NCBI RefSeq assembly: GCF_017745275.1
Contig: NZ_JAGHZS010000004.1
Location: forward strand, 372,001 to 436,000
Source: Chitinophaga sp.
GTDB taxonomy: Bacteria > Bacteroidota > Bacteroidia > Chitinophagales > Chitinophagaceae
DNA length: 64,000 nt
Reading direction: 5' to 3'
How positions within the stretch are numbered: the first letter of the stretch is position 1; every line of letters begins with the position of its first letter. The notes beneath the pieces were generated by a model. That model was given only the letters and a program-made list of their open reading frames with translations. It was not told the DNA's origin and made no database searches. The position numbers were made by a program, and so were the translations under genes. Below are positions 28,214-38,600 of the stretch, piece after piece.

Positions 28214-28277
28214 CGGGCTGTACTTTACACTAGTACGACGCGAAAATGAAGTAGTACCAAAACCTTAAAAAAAAAAT

Positions 28278-28883
28278 TTATTGGTGCGCAGATACCAGCA
28301 GCAGGAACATAAAGATTTCGGGAGGCAGACGGCGCTTCAGTAACATAACGCCCCGGGTTTTCTGGTTTTTCACGGTTTGTACCGATAACCCCAGTTCGCG
28401 GGCAATTTCCTCATTCTTCATACCATCAATATATCCCATGCGAATAATTTTGCCGCATTGTTCGGGCAGTTGGTTGATTTCCCTGTAAAGTTCATTGAAT
28501 ACCTCCATGCGGATCATCTCAAGATCAGCCGCAGCTTCCCAGCTGTCCTGGGCTCCCTGGAAAACAGCCTGCCGCTCTTTGCTGTGGATGGAGCGTTTAA
28601 TGGCATCAAAACAGGCGTTGCGGGTCGATTTATATAAAAATTGCTTCAGGTGCCTGAGATCTTCAAATACCTGGTTCCTGTTCCATAATTTCAGGAATAC
28701 TTCGTTCACCACGTCTTCCGGTTCGGCCACACCCTGGATTATTTTCTGTGCCAAAGCACATAGTACCCCATAATATCTTTTAAAAACAACAGAAAATGCG
28801 GCTTCATCTGCTATGGCAAGCCGTTGCAGCAATTCTGCTTCCCCGTATAGCTGGTTATCCTCAAACGACTGAATCAACTGCAT
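28278..28883 (-). CDS. ECF RNA polymerase sigma-70 factor
   Basis: A 201-residue sigma factor of the Bacteroidota ECF type. Region 2 spans about 28-95 (FSVVFKRYYGVLCALAQKII, VVNEVFLKLWNRN), and region 4 about 130-185 (INQLPEQCGKIIRMGYIDGMKNEEIARELGLSVQTVKNQKTRG). It heads the minus-strand unit with FecR, SusC and SusD and is expected to direct their transcription on induction. The C-terminal hydrophobic tail (IFMFLLLVSAHQ) is a little longer than usual. It is divergent from a second ECF sigma gene across a 435-bp spacer. Confidence 0.93.
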   Translation of the reverse strand: MQLIQSFEDNQLYGEAELLQRLAIADEAAFSVVFKRYYGVLCALAQKIIQGVAEPEDVVNEVFLKLWNRNQVFEDLRHLKQFLYKSTRNACFDAIKRSIHSKERQAVFQGAQDSWEAAADLEMIRMEVFNELYREINQLPEQCGKIIRMGYIDGMKNEEIARELGLSVQTVKNQKTRGVMLLKRRLPPEIFMFLLLVSAHQ

Positions 28884-29318
28884 CCCCCCTTTATATAATT
28901 TGCTTTACAAAATAAACGATCATAACACTCCGCGGCTAACGATCGCCTGCTTTAACGGAGCTTATCCGACATCAGGTAACTTTGTTGTTGGCTGACTTCT
29001 AAAGATGGATCCCTGACTGATAATGGTTGCTGACTGGTTTGGTTTATGATAAGGAGCACTGCGCAGCGGTTATAAAATAACAGGTGCCGCCAGGCTTGCC
29101 GGCAAGATCATAAATTATTGTCAGTAATACAAGTATTTTTTTGAGAAAGATATGTTATACCGGATCATACAAGTTCCTAATATCCATTTTCTTACACCCC
29201 AATAGAGGGTATCCGGCAGTTGCGCGTTTTTAATTTATTGAAGGAAACCATTGTTAAGCCTTCTTTCAAACCTATAACTGTACTTATGCATCTATTATTA
29301 TATTTATAAAATTCATTT
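28884..29318. other. 435-bp spacer between divergent ECF sigma-factor genes
   Basis: No coding frame is credible here. It must hold the promoters of both sigma genes. I see a 12-bp palindrome CTTGCCGGCAAG at 29095-29106 near the centre and AT-rich stretches at either end, but no clear TTTG/TAnnTTTG pair in either direction. Confidence 0.6.
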
Positions 29319-29834
29319 GTGAGCACGGATAACCTTTACAAGCAGTTTAGACTGGTATTTGAACAATATTACAACCCGCTTTGCAAATATGCTTATGGTT
29401 ATATAAGAGACAAAGAGGTGTGTGAAGATATCGTGCAGGATGTTTTCATAAAAATATGGGAAAGTCATAGAGATATTTTGCTGATCCAGGGAATAAAATA
29501 TTATCTCTTTACGGCTGTTCGAAACAACTGCCTTACTTATATTAAGCGGGAGCAGCGCATACCCGTGTATAGTCTTACCAATATAGATGTTGAAGAAGAA
29601 CTTTCCGCTGCAGGTACTGATAGTACTGAGGGAGACCAGGTGAATTACAAGGAGCTGCTGAACAAAGGAATTGAACAGCTCCCCCTAAAATGCAAAGAAG
29701 TATTCCTGTTAAGCCGTCTAGGTAATTTCAGTAACCAGGATGTAGCCAACAATTTGGGTATTTCCATTAAAACCGTCAATAACCAAATCTGGAAAGCATT
29801 AAAATTATTAAGAGCTTCTGTTAAAAGTGGCTGA
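29319..29834 (+). CDS. ECF RNA polymerase sigma-70 factor (GTG start)
   Basis: A 171-residue sigma factor. Region 2 is about 8-75 (RLVFEQYYNPLCKYAYGYIRDKEVCEDIVQDVFIKIWE in overlapping view) and region 4 about 112-165 (LPLKCKEVFLLSRLGN, then NQDVANNLGISIKTVNNQIWKALK). The start is the GTG at 29319; no ATG lies before the conserved region. The stop TGA shares a base with a possible downstream ATG at 29834. It should form a regulatory set with the FecR and the STN-bearing TonB receptor downstream, independent of the divergent sigma/FecR/SusC unit. Confidence 0.93.
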   Translation: MSTDNLYKQFRLVFEQYYNPLCKYAYGYIRDKEVCEDIVQDVFIKIWESHRDILLIQGIKYYLFTAVRNNCLTYIKREQRIPVYSLTNIDVEEELSAAGTDSTEGDQVNYKELLNKGIEQLPLKCKEVFLLSRLGNFSNQDVANNLGISIKTVNNQIWKALKLLRASVKSG

Positions 29835-29902
29835 TGAATTTTTTTTTATTAGCCGTAGGAATTTCACAAAAATTTATGTTTAGTTATTGGGAGAAAAAAC
29901 AG

Positions 29903-30889
29903 ATGCAAGAATTACCTAACCACATCATCGACACATTGCTTAAAAAGCTCCACGGAACATCCACCAAAGCAGATGATAAGCTGATAGCTGACTGGATGTC
30001 AAACCATCCTGCTGACCAGGACCACATCCATCAATTTCTGGATACCTGGAAACAAACAGATGAATGGGCGGCCGAAAATACATTTGACACTACCTTTGCC
30101 TGGTCGAAAGTCAACGACCGGATTACATTAAACAACGAGTTCGCTAATAATACGTCAAATAAGACTTTCCGGATGCGACCTCTTCTTAAATTAATAGCGG
30201 CAGCCGCAATTGTGTCCTTTATTTTTAGCGGATGGTGGTTATTTAACAAAAGCCGGCCGGCATTTAATACCATTACAGCAACAGCTGACCAGCATTTAAC
30301 GCTATCAGACGGGACTAAAGTATGGCTGCGGAAAGGGGCCAGTATCTCCTTTCCTAAAGAATTCACAGATAATAAACGTAAAATACAGCTCTCCGGTGAA
30401 GCATTCTTCGATGTAAAGACCGTGGCAGACCAACCTTTTCTGATTGAAACAAAAAAGGGACTGATCACTGTATTAGGTACTTCATTCCTGGTAAATGCAG
30501 GAGCTAAAGGCGAAAGAGTAGCTGTCGTTACAGGCAAAATACGATTTGCTGACAGAAACGACCCGCAGAAAAGCTGTATCCTGTCAGCGCACGAAGAAGC
30601 CCTCTTCTCAGGAGAAACATTCGACAAGAAAACCTTTACCGGCACGAACCTGCAATGGCAGGAGGAAGAATTAAGTTTTGGCGGCATCCGGTTAAAAGAA
30701 ATCGTTGAATCACTTACTATTTATTATAGTACTGCTGTTAAAATTGACAGTACGCAGGAGTCAGGAATTGGAGAAATAGCTATTACTGCCAGCTTTAATA
30801 AAGAGTCCCTGATACAGGTAGTAGACGAATTAACAAAGCTGACAGGGCTTCATTACCGGCAAAAGCAGGATACCATTATTTTATACTAA
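29903..30889 (+). CDS. FecR-family regulator
   Basis: A FecR protein of 328 residues from the ATG at 29903, which has GGAG ten bases upstream and gives the usual cytoplasmic N-terminus MQELPNHIIDTLLKKL. In-frame ATGs at 29834 (overlapping the sigma stop) and 29876 would add up to 23 atypical hydrophobic residues. One transmembrane helix (LIAAAAIVSFIFSGWWLF) precedes the FecR domain (LSDGTKVWLRKGASISFPKEF, GEAFFDVKT, ITVLGTSFLVNAG) and a C-terminal DUF4974 domain (ELSFGGIRLKEIVESLTIYY). Partner of the sigma factor just upstream. Confidence 0.9.
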   Translation: MQELPNHIIDTLLKKLHGTSTKADDKLIADWMSNHPADQDHIHQFLDTWKQTDEWAAENTFDTTFAWSKVNDRITLNNEFANNTSNKTFRMRPLLKLIAAAAIVSFIFSGWWLFNKSRPAFNTITATADQHLTLSDGTKVWLRKGASISFPKEFTDNKRKIQLSGEAFFDVKTVADQPFLIETKKGLITVLGTSFLVNAGAKGERVAVVTGKIRFADRNDPQKSCILSAHEEALFSGETFDKKTFTGTNLQWQEEELSFGGIRLKEIVESLTIYYSTAVKIDSTQESGIGEIAITASFNKESLIQVVDELTKLTGLHYRQKQDTIILY

Positions 30890-30975
30890 GCTTTATTTGT
30901 TTTATAGTCAGACGGGGCAGACATAGCACACACTTACTCCATGGCGGCCGCCGGTCGTTATGGGAATGTTATGCT

Positions 30976-33483
30976 ATTTACCGTCCCGCCATCTCCCTGC
31001 TAATCGTCATCATACTATGTTGCTGTAGTGGGCAATATGTCAGTGCCCAACAGCCGCTAATCAAAAAAACATTTATCTGCCACGCTGCCACCGGCACCAT
31101 TCCTGAGCTGTTAAGCCAAATAAGCCGGTTCAGTGGTACTGTGATCGAATACTCCACTAACCATTTGAATACGGATAGTATTTTTTCCATAACAGAAGGT
31201 GGTGCCACCCTTGAGGCTGTACTACATCGACTGTTAGACGGACAAAAAGTAACGATAGAAGAAATACACAACAAAATTATCCTGCTCCCCGTTGCAGGAA
31301 AAAAAGCGCCAGATAAATATTCACTTTATGGTTATATAATGGAAGAAGGAAGCCAGGAACCATTAGCTTATGCCACCGTAAAAGATTTAGAAACCAGTCA
31401 GGTCACGCAGGCTAACAGGTTTGGCTATTACAACATCATGCTTACGCAGGGCAAACATTACCTTGAGGTAAAGCCAGCCAATCTTCCTCCAAAGATCTTT
31501 ATTATAGCGCTTGAATCTGCCGTCAAAAAAAATCTTGTGGTGGCTGCCATCAAACTCCCGGAAACAAAAATTGAGGCGGGAAATATCCTCCAGCAAGACG
31601 GCGGCTCCCGGGTAGACAAGTATCAGACAGACGCGTATAACAACTTCCTGGGAGAAGCGGATCCTGTCAGATCGTTATACCTGATGCCAGGTAACATTGA
31701 AACCCAGGAAACCACAGGAAAACTGGTAGTCAGAGGAGGAGATCCGGATCAGAGTATATTCCTGCTGGACGGCAACCAGGTTTTCAATCCCAGTCATTTA
31801 CTGGGAGAAATTTCCATTGTTAATAGTACGCTGGTTAAATCAATAAGACAGTATAAGAACGATTTTCCCAGCCGTTTCGATGGCGCTATCTCCTCGGTTA
31901 CGGAAGTGAATACACGTGATGGCAACATGGAAAAATGGACCGCAGAAGGTAACGCAGGACTGTTAGCCGGTGCCATCTCCCTGGAAGGACCATTAATTAA
32001 AAACACCACTGCCATGATGTTTTCCATGCGCCACAGCTGGTCCAACCCCCTGTTGAATATCATCGACGACAACTACCGGTTACGATTCTACGATATCCAT
32101 TTTAAACTTACCCATCTCATTAATGCTAATAATAAACTGATGTTTACAGGTTACCTGGGTAAAGACCGGCTTAACCTGCATAATCCCGACGTCCAGTATA
32201 TTCAACGTTGGGGCAATCGCCTGGGCACCCTTAACTGGCTTCATTTACTAGGCTCCCGTTCATTTGTAAGTACTACTTTAAATGCAAGTAATTATAGCAA
32301 CCTGGCCGGTGTTAAATTTACCTGGTTTAACGACAGCACTCAACAAATGGAGGAAAGCGATGTGTTTAATAACAAGGGATCCATTGAAAAACTGGAAGCA
32401 AAGACCCAGTTTGAGTTTAATTCGTTACCCAACGTCCGTTTCAGGTTTGGTAGCAGGTATGCACATACCACTATCAGACCATTCACGACCCAGATATCAT
32501 TGGATTTCCTGGAAGAAACAGGGGACTATCAGCCTATCCGGCCATTCCGGTTCGAGGAGTTATCTGCCTACTTCGAAAATGAATGGCGAATAGGTTCAAA
32601 CTTATTAATCAGGCCAGGCTTCCATCTTACTTACTACAAATTCCGCGATTATACCCATCCATCTCTGCAACCACGGCTATTTGCAGCATACCGGATCAAT
32701 CAAAAACAGCAGTTAACTTTGTCGTACGCGCAAATGGCACAATACCTTCACCAGGTTAGCAGCCCCTTATTAGATATCAACAGTGAATTCTGGGTGCCCA
32801 GCACGAAGTTGCTAAGGCCTGTTGAAAGCATCATGATCAATGCAGGATACAATCTGAATGATAAAAACGGTTTTTATCTGTCGGCGGATGCCTATTATAA
32901 AGTAATGAGAAACCTTACCAACTTCGCAGAAAAGGGAAATATTTTCTATAATGGCGATTTGTGGGAACAAGATATCCTCGCCGGAAACGGCTGTAGCTAT
33001 GGACTGGAACTGCTATCAAGAAAACAGGTTAACAAATGGCAATTGCAACTCTCCTATGCCCTTACCTACAGCGACAGGCAATTTCCGGGAATTAATGATG
33101 GAAAAAGATATCCATTCCGTTACGACAGACGACATAATCTAAATGTTGCTATCACTTATAGTCCCCTTAAAAATCTTGATTTAAACGCCGTTTGGTATTT
33201 TAGTTCAGGAGACGCCAGAATGCTGCCTGACAGCACTGAAACAACGTACCAATTCAAACGGCTAAAACCATATCATCGTCTTAACTTAAACGCCAGCTAT
33301 ACATTTCAGACAGACAAGCAACTCTCACATAAAATATCTGCAGGATTGTATAATGCCTACCAGGCCCGAAATAAATACAGTCCCGACCTGGCCATTCCGG
33401 ATAATAGCAGCTATAATGCAGTTGTACCGGGCAGTCGCCTTTTTGATCTCACCTTCTATTTGTCGTACTCTTTTAAATTTTAA
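30976..33483 (+). CDS. TonB-dependent receptor with STN domain; start codon unresolved
   Basis: An outer-membrane receptor of about 835 residues. In the reading frame of the barrel, codons from about 30979 encode a signal peptide (RPAISLLIVIILCCCSG, ending VSAQ at 31050) and an STN domain (IPELLSQISRFSGTVIEYS), followed by a carboxypeptidase-regulatory-like domain (SLYGYIMEEGSQEPLAYATV), plug (LVVRGGDPDQSIFLLDGNQVFNP) and a barrel ending YLSYSFKF. No ATG lies in this frame between the stop at 30796 and the mature protein; the first GTG, at 31141, would remove the signal peptide and half the STN domain. I place the start provisionally at ATT 30976; CTG 30997 is an alternative, as is an indel near the 5' end. 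It completes a sigma/FecR/receptor set. Confidence 0.8.
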   Translation: MYRPAISLLIVIILCCCSGQYVSAQQPLIKKTFICHAATGTIPELLSQISRFSGTVIEYSTNHLNTDSIFSITEGGATLEAVLHRLLDGQKVTIEEIHNKIILLPVAGKKAPDKYSLYGYIMEEGSQEPLAYATVKDLETSQVTQANRFGYYNIMLTQGKHYLEVKPANLPPKIFIIALESAVKKNLVVAAIKLPETKIEAGNILQQDGGSRVDKYQTDAYNNFLGEADPVRSLYLMPGNIETQETTGKLVVRGGDPDQSIFLLDGNQVFNPSHLLGEISIVNSTLVKSIRQYKNDFPSRFDGAISSVTEVNTRDGNMEKWTAEGNAGLLAGAISLEGPLIKNTTAMMFSMRHSWSNPLLNIIDDNYRLRFYDIHFKLTHLINANNKLMFTGYLGKDRLNLHNPDVQYIQRWGNRLGTLNWLHLLGSRSFVSTTLNASNYSNLAGVKFTWFNDSTQQMEESDVFNNKGSIEKLEAKTQFEFNSLPNVRFRFGSRYAHTTIRPFTTQISLDFLEETGDYQPIRPFRFEELSAYFENEWRIGSNLLIRPGFHLTYYKFRDYTHPSLQPRLFAAYRINQKQQLTLSYAQMAQYLHQVSSPLLDINSEFWVPSTKLLRPVESIMINAGYNLNDKNGFYLSADAYYKVMRNLTNFAEKGNIFYNGDLWEQDILAGNGCSYGLELLSRKQVNKWQLQLSYALTYSDRQFPGINDGKRYPFRYDRRHNLNVAITYSPLKNLDLNAVWYFSSGDARMLPDSTETTYQFKRLKPYHRLNLNASYTFQTDKQLSHKISAGLYNAYQARNKYSPDLAIPDNSSYNAVVPGSRLFDLTFYLSYSFKF

Positions 33484-33577
33484 TTTTTTCTATTCCGTAG
33501 GAAGTTTTCCCATATCGCAGTCTTTAGTATAGATATGGTTATGTTGACCCCAAAACTCGTAACTCATGGCATGTCAC

Positions 33578-33599
33578 GGGGGCGTTCTTATGCGCCCCC
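33578..33599 (+). terminator. GC-rich hairpin after the TonB receptor
   Basis: GGGGGCG at 33578-33584 pairs with CGCCCCC at 33593-33599 around an 8-nt loop, 95 bases after the receptor stop; aatttgctttc follows. Likely terminator of the sigma/FecR/receptor unit. Confidence 0.6.
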
Positions 33600-33755
33600 A
33601 ATTTGCTTTCTGCTTACCTCTACTCGCCGCCCCGTTTACCTAATTAATTGTTAAAGCACTTGTTTCGTCCTGATGAGCAATAGGAAGATAGATTTCATTC
33701 ATGTTATAAGCATTGAATAACATCATTCACATCTTCAAAATTAAACCTAACAGAA

Positions 33756-34487
33756 ATGAGCAAAACAACAAGTACGTTAAAAGTAGCAGCTTTACTGACA
33801 GTGGCTGGCCTGTCAATTACCGCATGCCAGAAGAAATCCGAAAATACACCGGTACCGGCAGCCACGTTCCTGCAGGTGATACATGCATCCCCCAAAACAG
33901 CAGAAGTAACTATTAATGTAAATGAAAAAAAATATCAGCAAAAAACTACTTACCTGTCATCTCTAAATTCATATGGCAGGCTGGAAGCCGGGAAAGACCT
34001 TCCTATTAAACTATCCATGGGAAGCAATGTCGTAGCAAATGGCAAGTTCAGTTTTGAAAACGGTGCTGCTTACAGTTTATTTATTTACGATACACTTACG
34101 AATAACAAGGTGAAGTTCGTGATATTAAAAGATATGATAAGCAATCCCGGCACAACAAAAGCAAATATCCGCTTTCTTCATCTTTCCCCCAATACCCCTC
34201 CTGTAGACATCGACGTCTTTAGCGGGAACGACAGTATCCGCCTGGTAAAAGCAGGCGCGTACATTGGTAACAGTCCTGATGTTACTGCACTTGCTCCATT
34301 CAAAACTATTATCACGGGCAAATTCCGGGTAAAAGTAAAAACAATGGTGGGTAATAAGATAGTTACATTGCTGGATATTCCTTCCCTGGAGTTGAGCGGG
34401 CAAAAAACATACACCTTATTCCTGAAAGGCGTTAATAATGGTTCATCGGATGCAGCCATCGGCCTGCAACTGTGGATGCATAAATAG
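33756..34487 (+). CDS. DUF4397 lipoprotein
   Basis: A 243-residue lipoprotein with lipobox LSITAC (Cys24). Two DUF4397-type beta units are visible: ATFLQVIHASPKTAEVTINVN with KLSMGSNVVANGKFSFENG, and TKANIRFLHLSPNTPPVDID with FRVKVKTMVGNK. The family is a surface or periplasmic beta-sandwich of unknown function. The stop is 36 bp before the metal-efflux adaptor gene, so it may be the first gene of that operon. Confidence 0.85.
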   Translation: MSKTTSTLKVAALLTVAGLSITACQKKSENTPVPAATFLQVIHASPKTAEVTINVNEKKYQQKTTYLSSLNSYGRLEAGKDLPIKLSMGSNVVANGKFSFENGAAYSLFIYDTLTNNKVKFVILKDMISNPGTTKANIRFLHLSPNTPPVDIDVFSGNDSIRLVKAGAYIGNSPDVTALAPFKTIITGKFRVKVKTMVGNKIVTLLDIPSLELSGQKTYTLFLKGVNNGSSDAAIGLQLWMHK

Positions 34488-34523
34488 CTACATCACCCAC
34501 TCACTACTCTTAACAACGGCATA

Positions 34524-35630
34524 ATGAAACAAATACAGATATTTTTCTACGGTACTTTATTACTGGCATCCTGTACACAAAGAACTCCTCCCAAAACTGC
34601 GGTGAGTTGTGAATTACATGGCGATACGGTGATTATTAATCCAGGGTCCGCGCTGGCAAAAAAAATACATATCGACACACTCAATACGCAGTTGCTGGCC
34701 CAGCAAATGCCGGCAGTTGGACAGGTAAAAATGATTCCTAATCAATATGCCGAAATAGCGCCGACCTTTTCAGGCAGAATCACTGCGGCCTATTTGAAAC
34801 TGGGAATGAATGTAACACCTGCTACTCCCCTGTTTGAAATGAATTCACCTGACTTCATCATCGCACAAAAAGCTTTTTTCCAGGCAAAAGAACAGCTGGC
34901 ACTGGCAGAAAAAAAATTAAATCGCCAACGCAACCTGGTAGCCAATGGAGTCGGTGTTCAGAAGGAACTGGAGGAAGCGCAAATGAGTTATGATGTGGAG
35001 AAAAAAGAATTTGAAAGTGCCAGGTTAAGTATCCGGTTATATAAAGCCGACCCTGATAAACTGGTGCTTGGACAGCCTTTGGTCATTTATGCACCTATTG
35101 CAGGAGAAGTAATAGAAAATAAGGTAGTGGTGGGACAGATGGTAAAAAGCGACGGCGCCAGTGTTGCTGCCGTCGCTGAATTATCTAAAGTCTGGGTAGC
35201 TGGTCATGTGAAGGAAAAAGATATCAGTGCCGTTCCCCAGATCAATCAATCCCAGATCACTATTGCCGGGTTACCGGGCAAAATCATAACCGGAAAAATT
35301 TTCCATATCAATGAATTAATCGAAGAAAATTCGCGCAGTGTGGAAGTACTGATGGAATGTGAAAATCCAGACCACCTGCTTAAGCCCGGTATGTTTGTAA
35401 CTGTAAACTTTGAGAACACACCACAGCCAACGATCCTGGTCGCACCACAATCTGTACTGCAGCAAAGTAATACCTCGTTTGTTTTCCGGCAAATAGCCGC
35501 CAACATGTATGTAAGACAGATCATCAAAACAAACGGACTCCAGAACAACAAAATAGTTGTCAAAGCAGGACTCGCAAAAAACGATACCATTATCAGCGAT
35601 GGCGCCTACTACCTGCTGGATGCCAGATAG
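34524..35630 (+). CDS. RND efflux periplasmic adaptor (CusB/HlyD-like lipoprotein)
   Basis: A 368-residue membrane-fusion protein with lipobox LLLASC (Cys17). It shows a barrel-sandwich/lipoyl half (YAEIAPTFSGRITAAYLKLGM), an alpha-hairpin (about 110-165: FFQAKEQLALAEKKLNRQRN to YDVEKKEFESARL), the second lipoyl half (VIYAPIAGEVIENKVVVGQM), a beta-barrel and a membrane-proximal domain. It should link the inner-membrane pump to the TolC-type channel encoded downstream. I see no obvious N-terminal Met-rich copper motif, so the metal cannot be named. Confidence 0.92.
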   Translation: MKQIQIFFYGTLLLASCTQRTPPKTAVSCELHGDTVIINPGSALAKKIHIDTLNTQLLAQQMPAVGQVKMIPNQYAEIAPTFSGRITAAYLKLGMNVTPATPLFEMNSPDFIIAQKAFFQAKEQLALAEKKLNRQRNLVANGVGVQKELEEAQMSYDVEKKEFESARLSIRLYKADPDKLVLGQPLVIYAPIAGEVIENKVVVGQMVKSDGASVAAVAELSKVWVAGHVKEKDISAVPQINQSQITIAGLPGKIITGKIFHINELIEENSRSVEVLMECENPDHLLKPGMFVTVNFENTPQPTILVAPQSVLQQSNTSFVFRQIAANMYVRQIIKTNGLQNNKIVVKAGLAKNDTIISDGAYYLLDAR

Positions 35631-35656
35631 CAATTACATACAAATACTAGAACAAG

Positions 35657-38600
35657 ATGATGAATTTGATTTTTATAACCATCAAAAAAAGATGGTTACT
35701 GGTTGGCTTTTTCACATTGCTGGCATTGTTTGGCTATTATTCGTGGAAACAATTGTCTATCGAAGCATATCCTGATATAGCAGATGTAAGTGCCCAAATT
35801 ATCACCCAGGTGCCGGGTCTGGCAGCAGAGGAAGTGGAGCAACAAATTACCGTTCCAGTAGAAAGGGTACTGAATGGGCTTCCCGGCATGAGCGTGATGC
35901 GCAGTAAAAGCACTTTCGGTTTATCAATTGTGACCGTAGTATTCCAGGATGGGTACGAAGACTACTGGGCACGGCAACGCATCAACGAACGATTGAATGC
36001 CTTAAATCTTCCCTACAATGCCAAACCGGGAATGGACCCATTGACCTCACCTATTGGTGAAATTTATAGGTATGTGATCGAAAGTAAAGGTCACGGCTTG
36101 CGGGAACTTACCGATCTGCAAAACTGGGTAATTGTACCCCGCCTGAAACAGGAAGCAGGCGTTACAAATGTCACCAACTTCGGAGGTATCACCACGCAGT
36201 ACCAGGTGGAGCTGGATCCGGCAAAACTGGAACAGTACCAACTGACCCTTGGCGACATTCAGGCCTCCATTAATAATAATAATGCCAATGCAGGCGGAAG
36301 CATCTTAAACCAGGGAGATCTCGGTTATGTAATCCGTGGTATCGGGCTGGTAAAAACACTGGATGGACTGGGCGACCTGGTCATCAAAACAAATAATGGT
36401 GTTCCAATCCTTCTAAAAGATGTAGGAGAACTCAAATACGGTAACCTGGAGCGAAAAAGTATCCTGGGCTTTACAGACCGGGAAGTAGATTATAATGAGA
36501 GTATCGAAGGAGTTGTACAATTACTGAAGGGTCAGAATCCTTCATTGGTACTCCGGGGAGTTCACAATGCCATCGACGAACTTAATAATAAGCTGTTACC
36601 CGAAGGAGTCCATATACGACCTTATATGGACAGAACGGATCTTGTCAACACCACCTTGAGTACCGTTTCCCATACCTTAATAGAAGGTATGATGCTGGTG
36701 ATTATAGTCCTGATTGTATTCCTCGGTAGCTGGCGCGGTGCACTGATTGTAGCTATTACGATCCCTTTGGCATTACTGATTGCTTTTATACTGATGTACT
36801 TCACCAACATCCCTGCTAATCTTCTGTCGTTGGGTGCTGTTGACTTCGGGATTATTGTTGATGGCGCAATTGTAATGATGGAAACTATCCTGAAAAAAAG
36901 AGAAGAAAACGAGGAAGCGCCGTTGGAAGAGCTTTCCATAGCTCAGCGGGCGGCACTCGTCGGCAAACCCGTACTATTTGCTACCATTATTATCATCACA
37001 GCCTACCTGCCGCTATTCGCATTTGAACGGGTAGAGCGTAAGCTGTTCACACCAATGGCATTTACGGTAAGTTTTGCTCTCCTCGGCGCTTTGGTTGTCG
37101 CCATGTTATTAATACCGGGGCTGGCTTACACAGTTTATCGTAAGCCACAAAAGTTATATCATAACAAATGGCTGGAAAAATTATCGGCAAGGTACCTGGC
37201 AAGCATAAAAAAAATTATGCAAACGCCTAAAAGGGTGCTGTTTCCCCTGGCTGTTGTACTAATTAGCGCCGCCATACTTTCTGTAACCGTAGGAAAGGAT
37301 TTTCTTCCTTCACTGGATGAAGGGTCTATCTGGTTGCAAGTGCAGTTGCCTACGGGTATATCGCTGCAGAAATCCAAAGAGATGAGTGATTCATTACGAA
37401 GTGTGACTATGAAACATAGGGAGATCACCTATATGATGGTGCATGCCGGCAGAAATGACGATGGAACAGATCCCTGGTCGGCCTCCCATTTTGAATGCTC
37501 AATAGGACTTAAATCATATAGCGAATGGCCTAAAGGAAAAACAAAGGCCAACTTAATTGATGAACTGATGGCTGACTATGCGGCAATGCCGGGTTATACG
37601 GTTGGCTTTAGTCAACCGATGATTGACAACGTGATGGACAGAATATCCGGCGCCCATAGTGAGCTGGTGGCTAAGATTTACGGAGATGACTTTGCCGAAA
37701 CCAGGCGGATCGCGGAACAGGTGCTTCAGACATTGAAAAAAATTCCGGGAGCCGTAGATCTTTCTATCGACCAGGAACCTCCTTTGCCGCAGTTACAAAT
37801 TAAAATCGACCGGGCAGCGCTGGCGCAATACGGCCTTAATGTAAGCACGGTATCAGAATTAATAGAGGTGGCCATTGGTGGCAAGCCGGTTTCCCAACTT
37901 TTCACAGGTAACAAAGTGTATGATATTACCTGCAGGTATAAAGAGGAAAGCCGGAACACACCAGACAAAATTGCTAATCTGATGCTGGCAACGCCAACAG
38001 GGGCAAGGATTCCATTATCTCAGGTGGCCTCTATCAGCACTACTACCGGCGAAAGTACCATCACGAGGGAAATGAACAAAAGGCATTTAACGGTGAAACT
38101 GAATCTAAGAAATGTAGACCTCTCGTCTTTCATGGACAAGGCCAGAAGCACCATTGAGAAAGACATTACCTATGATCACGGTAAATATAGTATTGTGTGG
38201 GGTGGACAATTCGAGAATCAAAACCGCGCTTACGCAAAGCTGGCAGTAGTTGTACCGGTAACACTTTTATTTATGTTCTTCCTGCTTTACGGCGCATTCG
38301 GTCGTTTCCGTCAGGCAGGTCTGATATTAAGTATTGTGCCCCTTGCATTATTCGGTGGTATGCTGGCGCTCAACGTAAGGGGTATGACATTGAATGTATC
38401 CTCTGCAGTTGGATTTATCGCGCTGTTTGGCGTCGCCATTCAAAACGGCGTGATTATGATTTCCAATTTCAATGAACTGCGCATACAGGGCGCTACATTG
38501 CTGGATGCTGTAATCACAGGGGCTGTCAACAGGTTTAGACCTATACTGATGACCGCCACTGTAGCCATTCTTGGTTTGCTGCCGGCATCGCTGGCTACCG

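Noticed and set aside
30031..30687. Minus-strand open frame of 218 codons opposite the second FecR gene
   Set aside because: Antisense shadow of a clear FecR protein; no family match.
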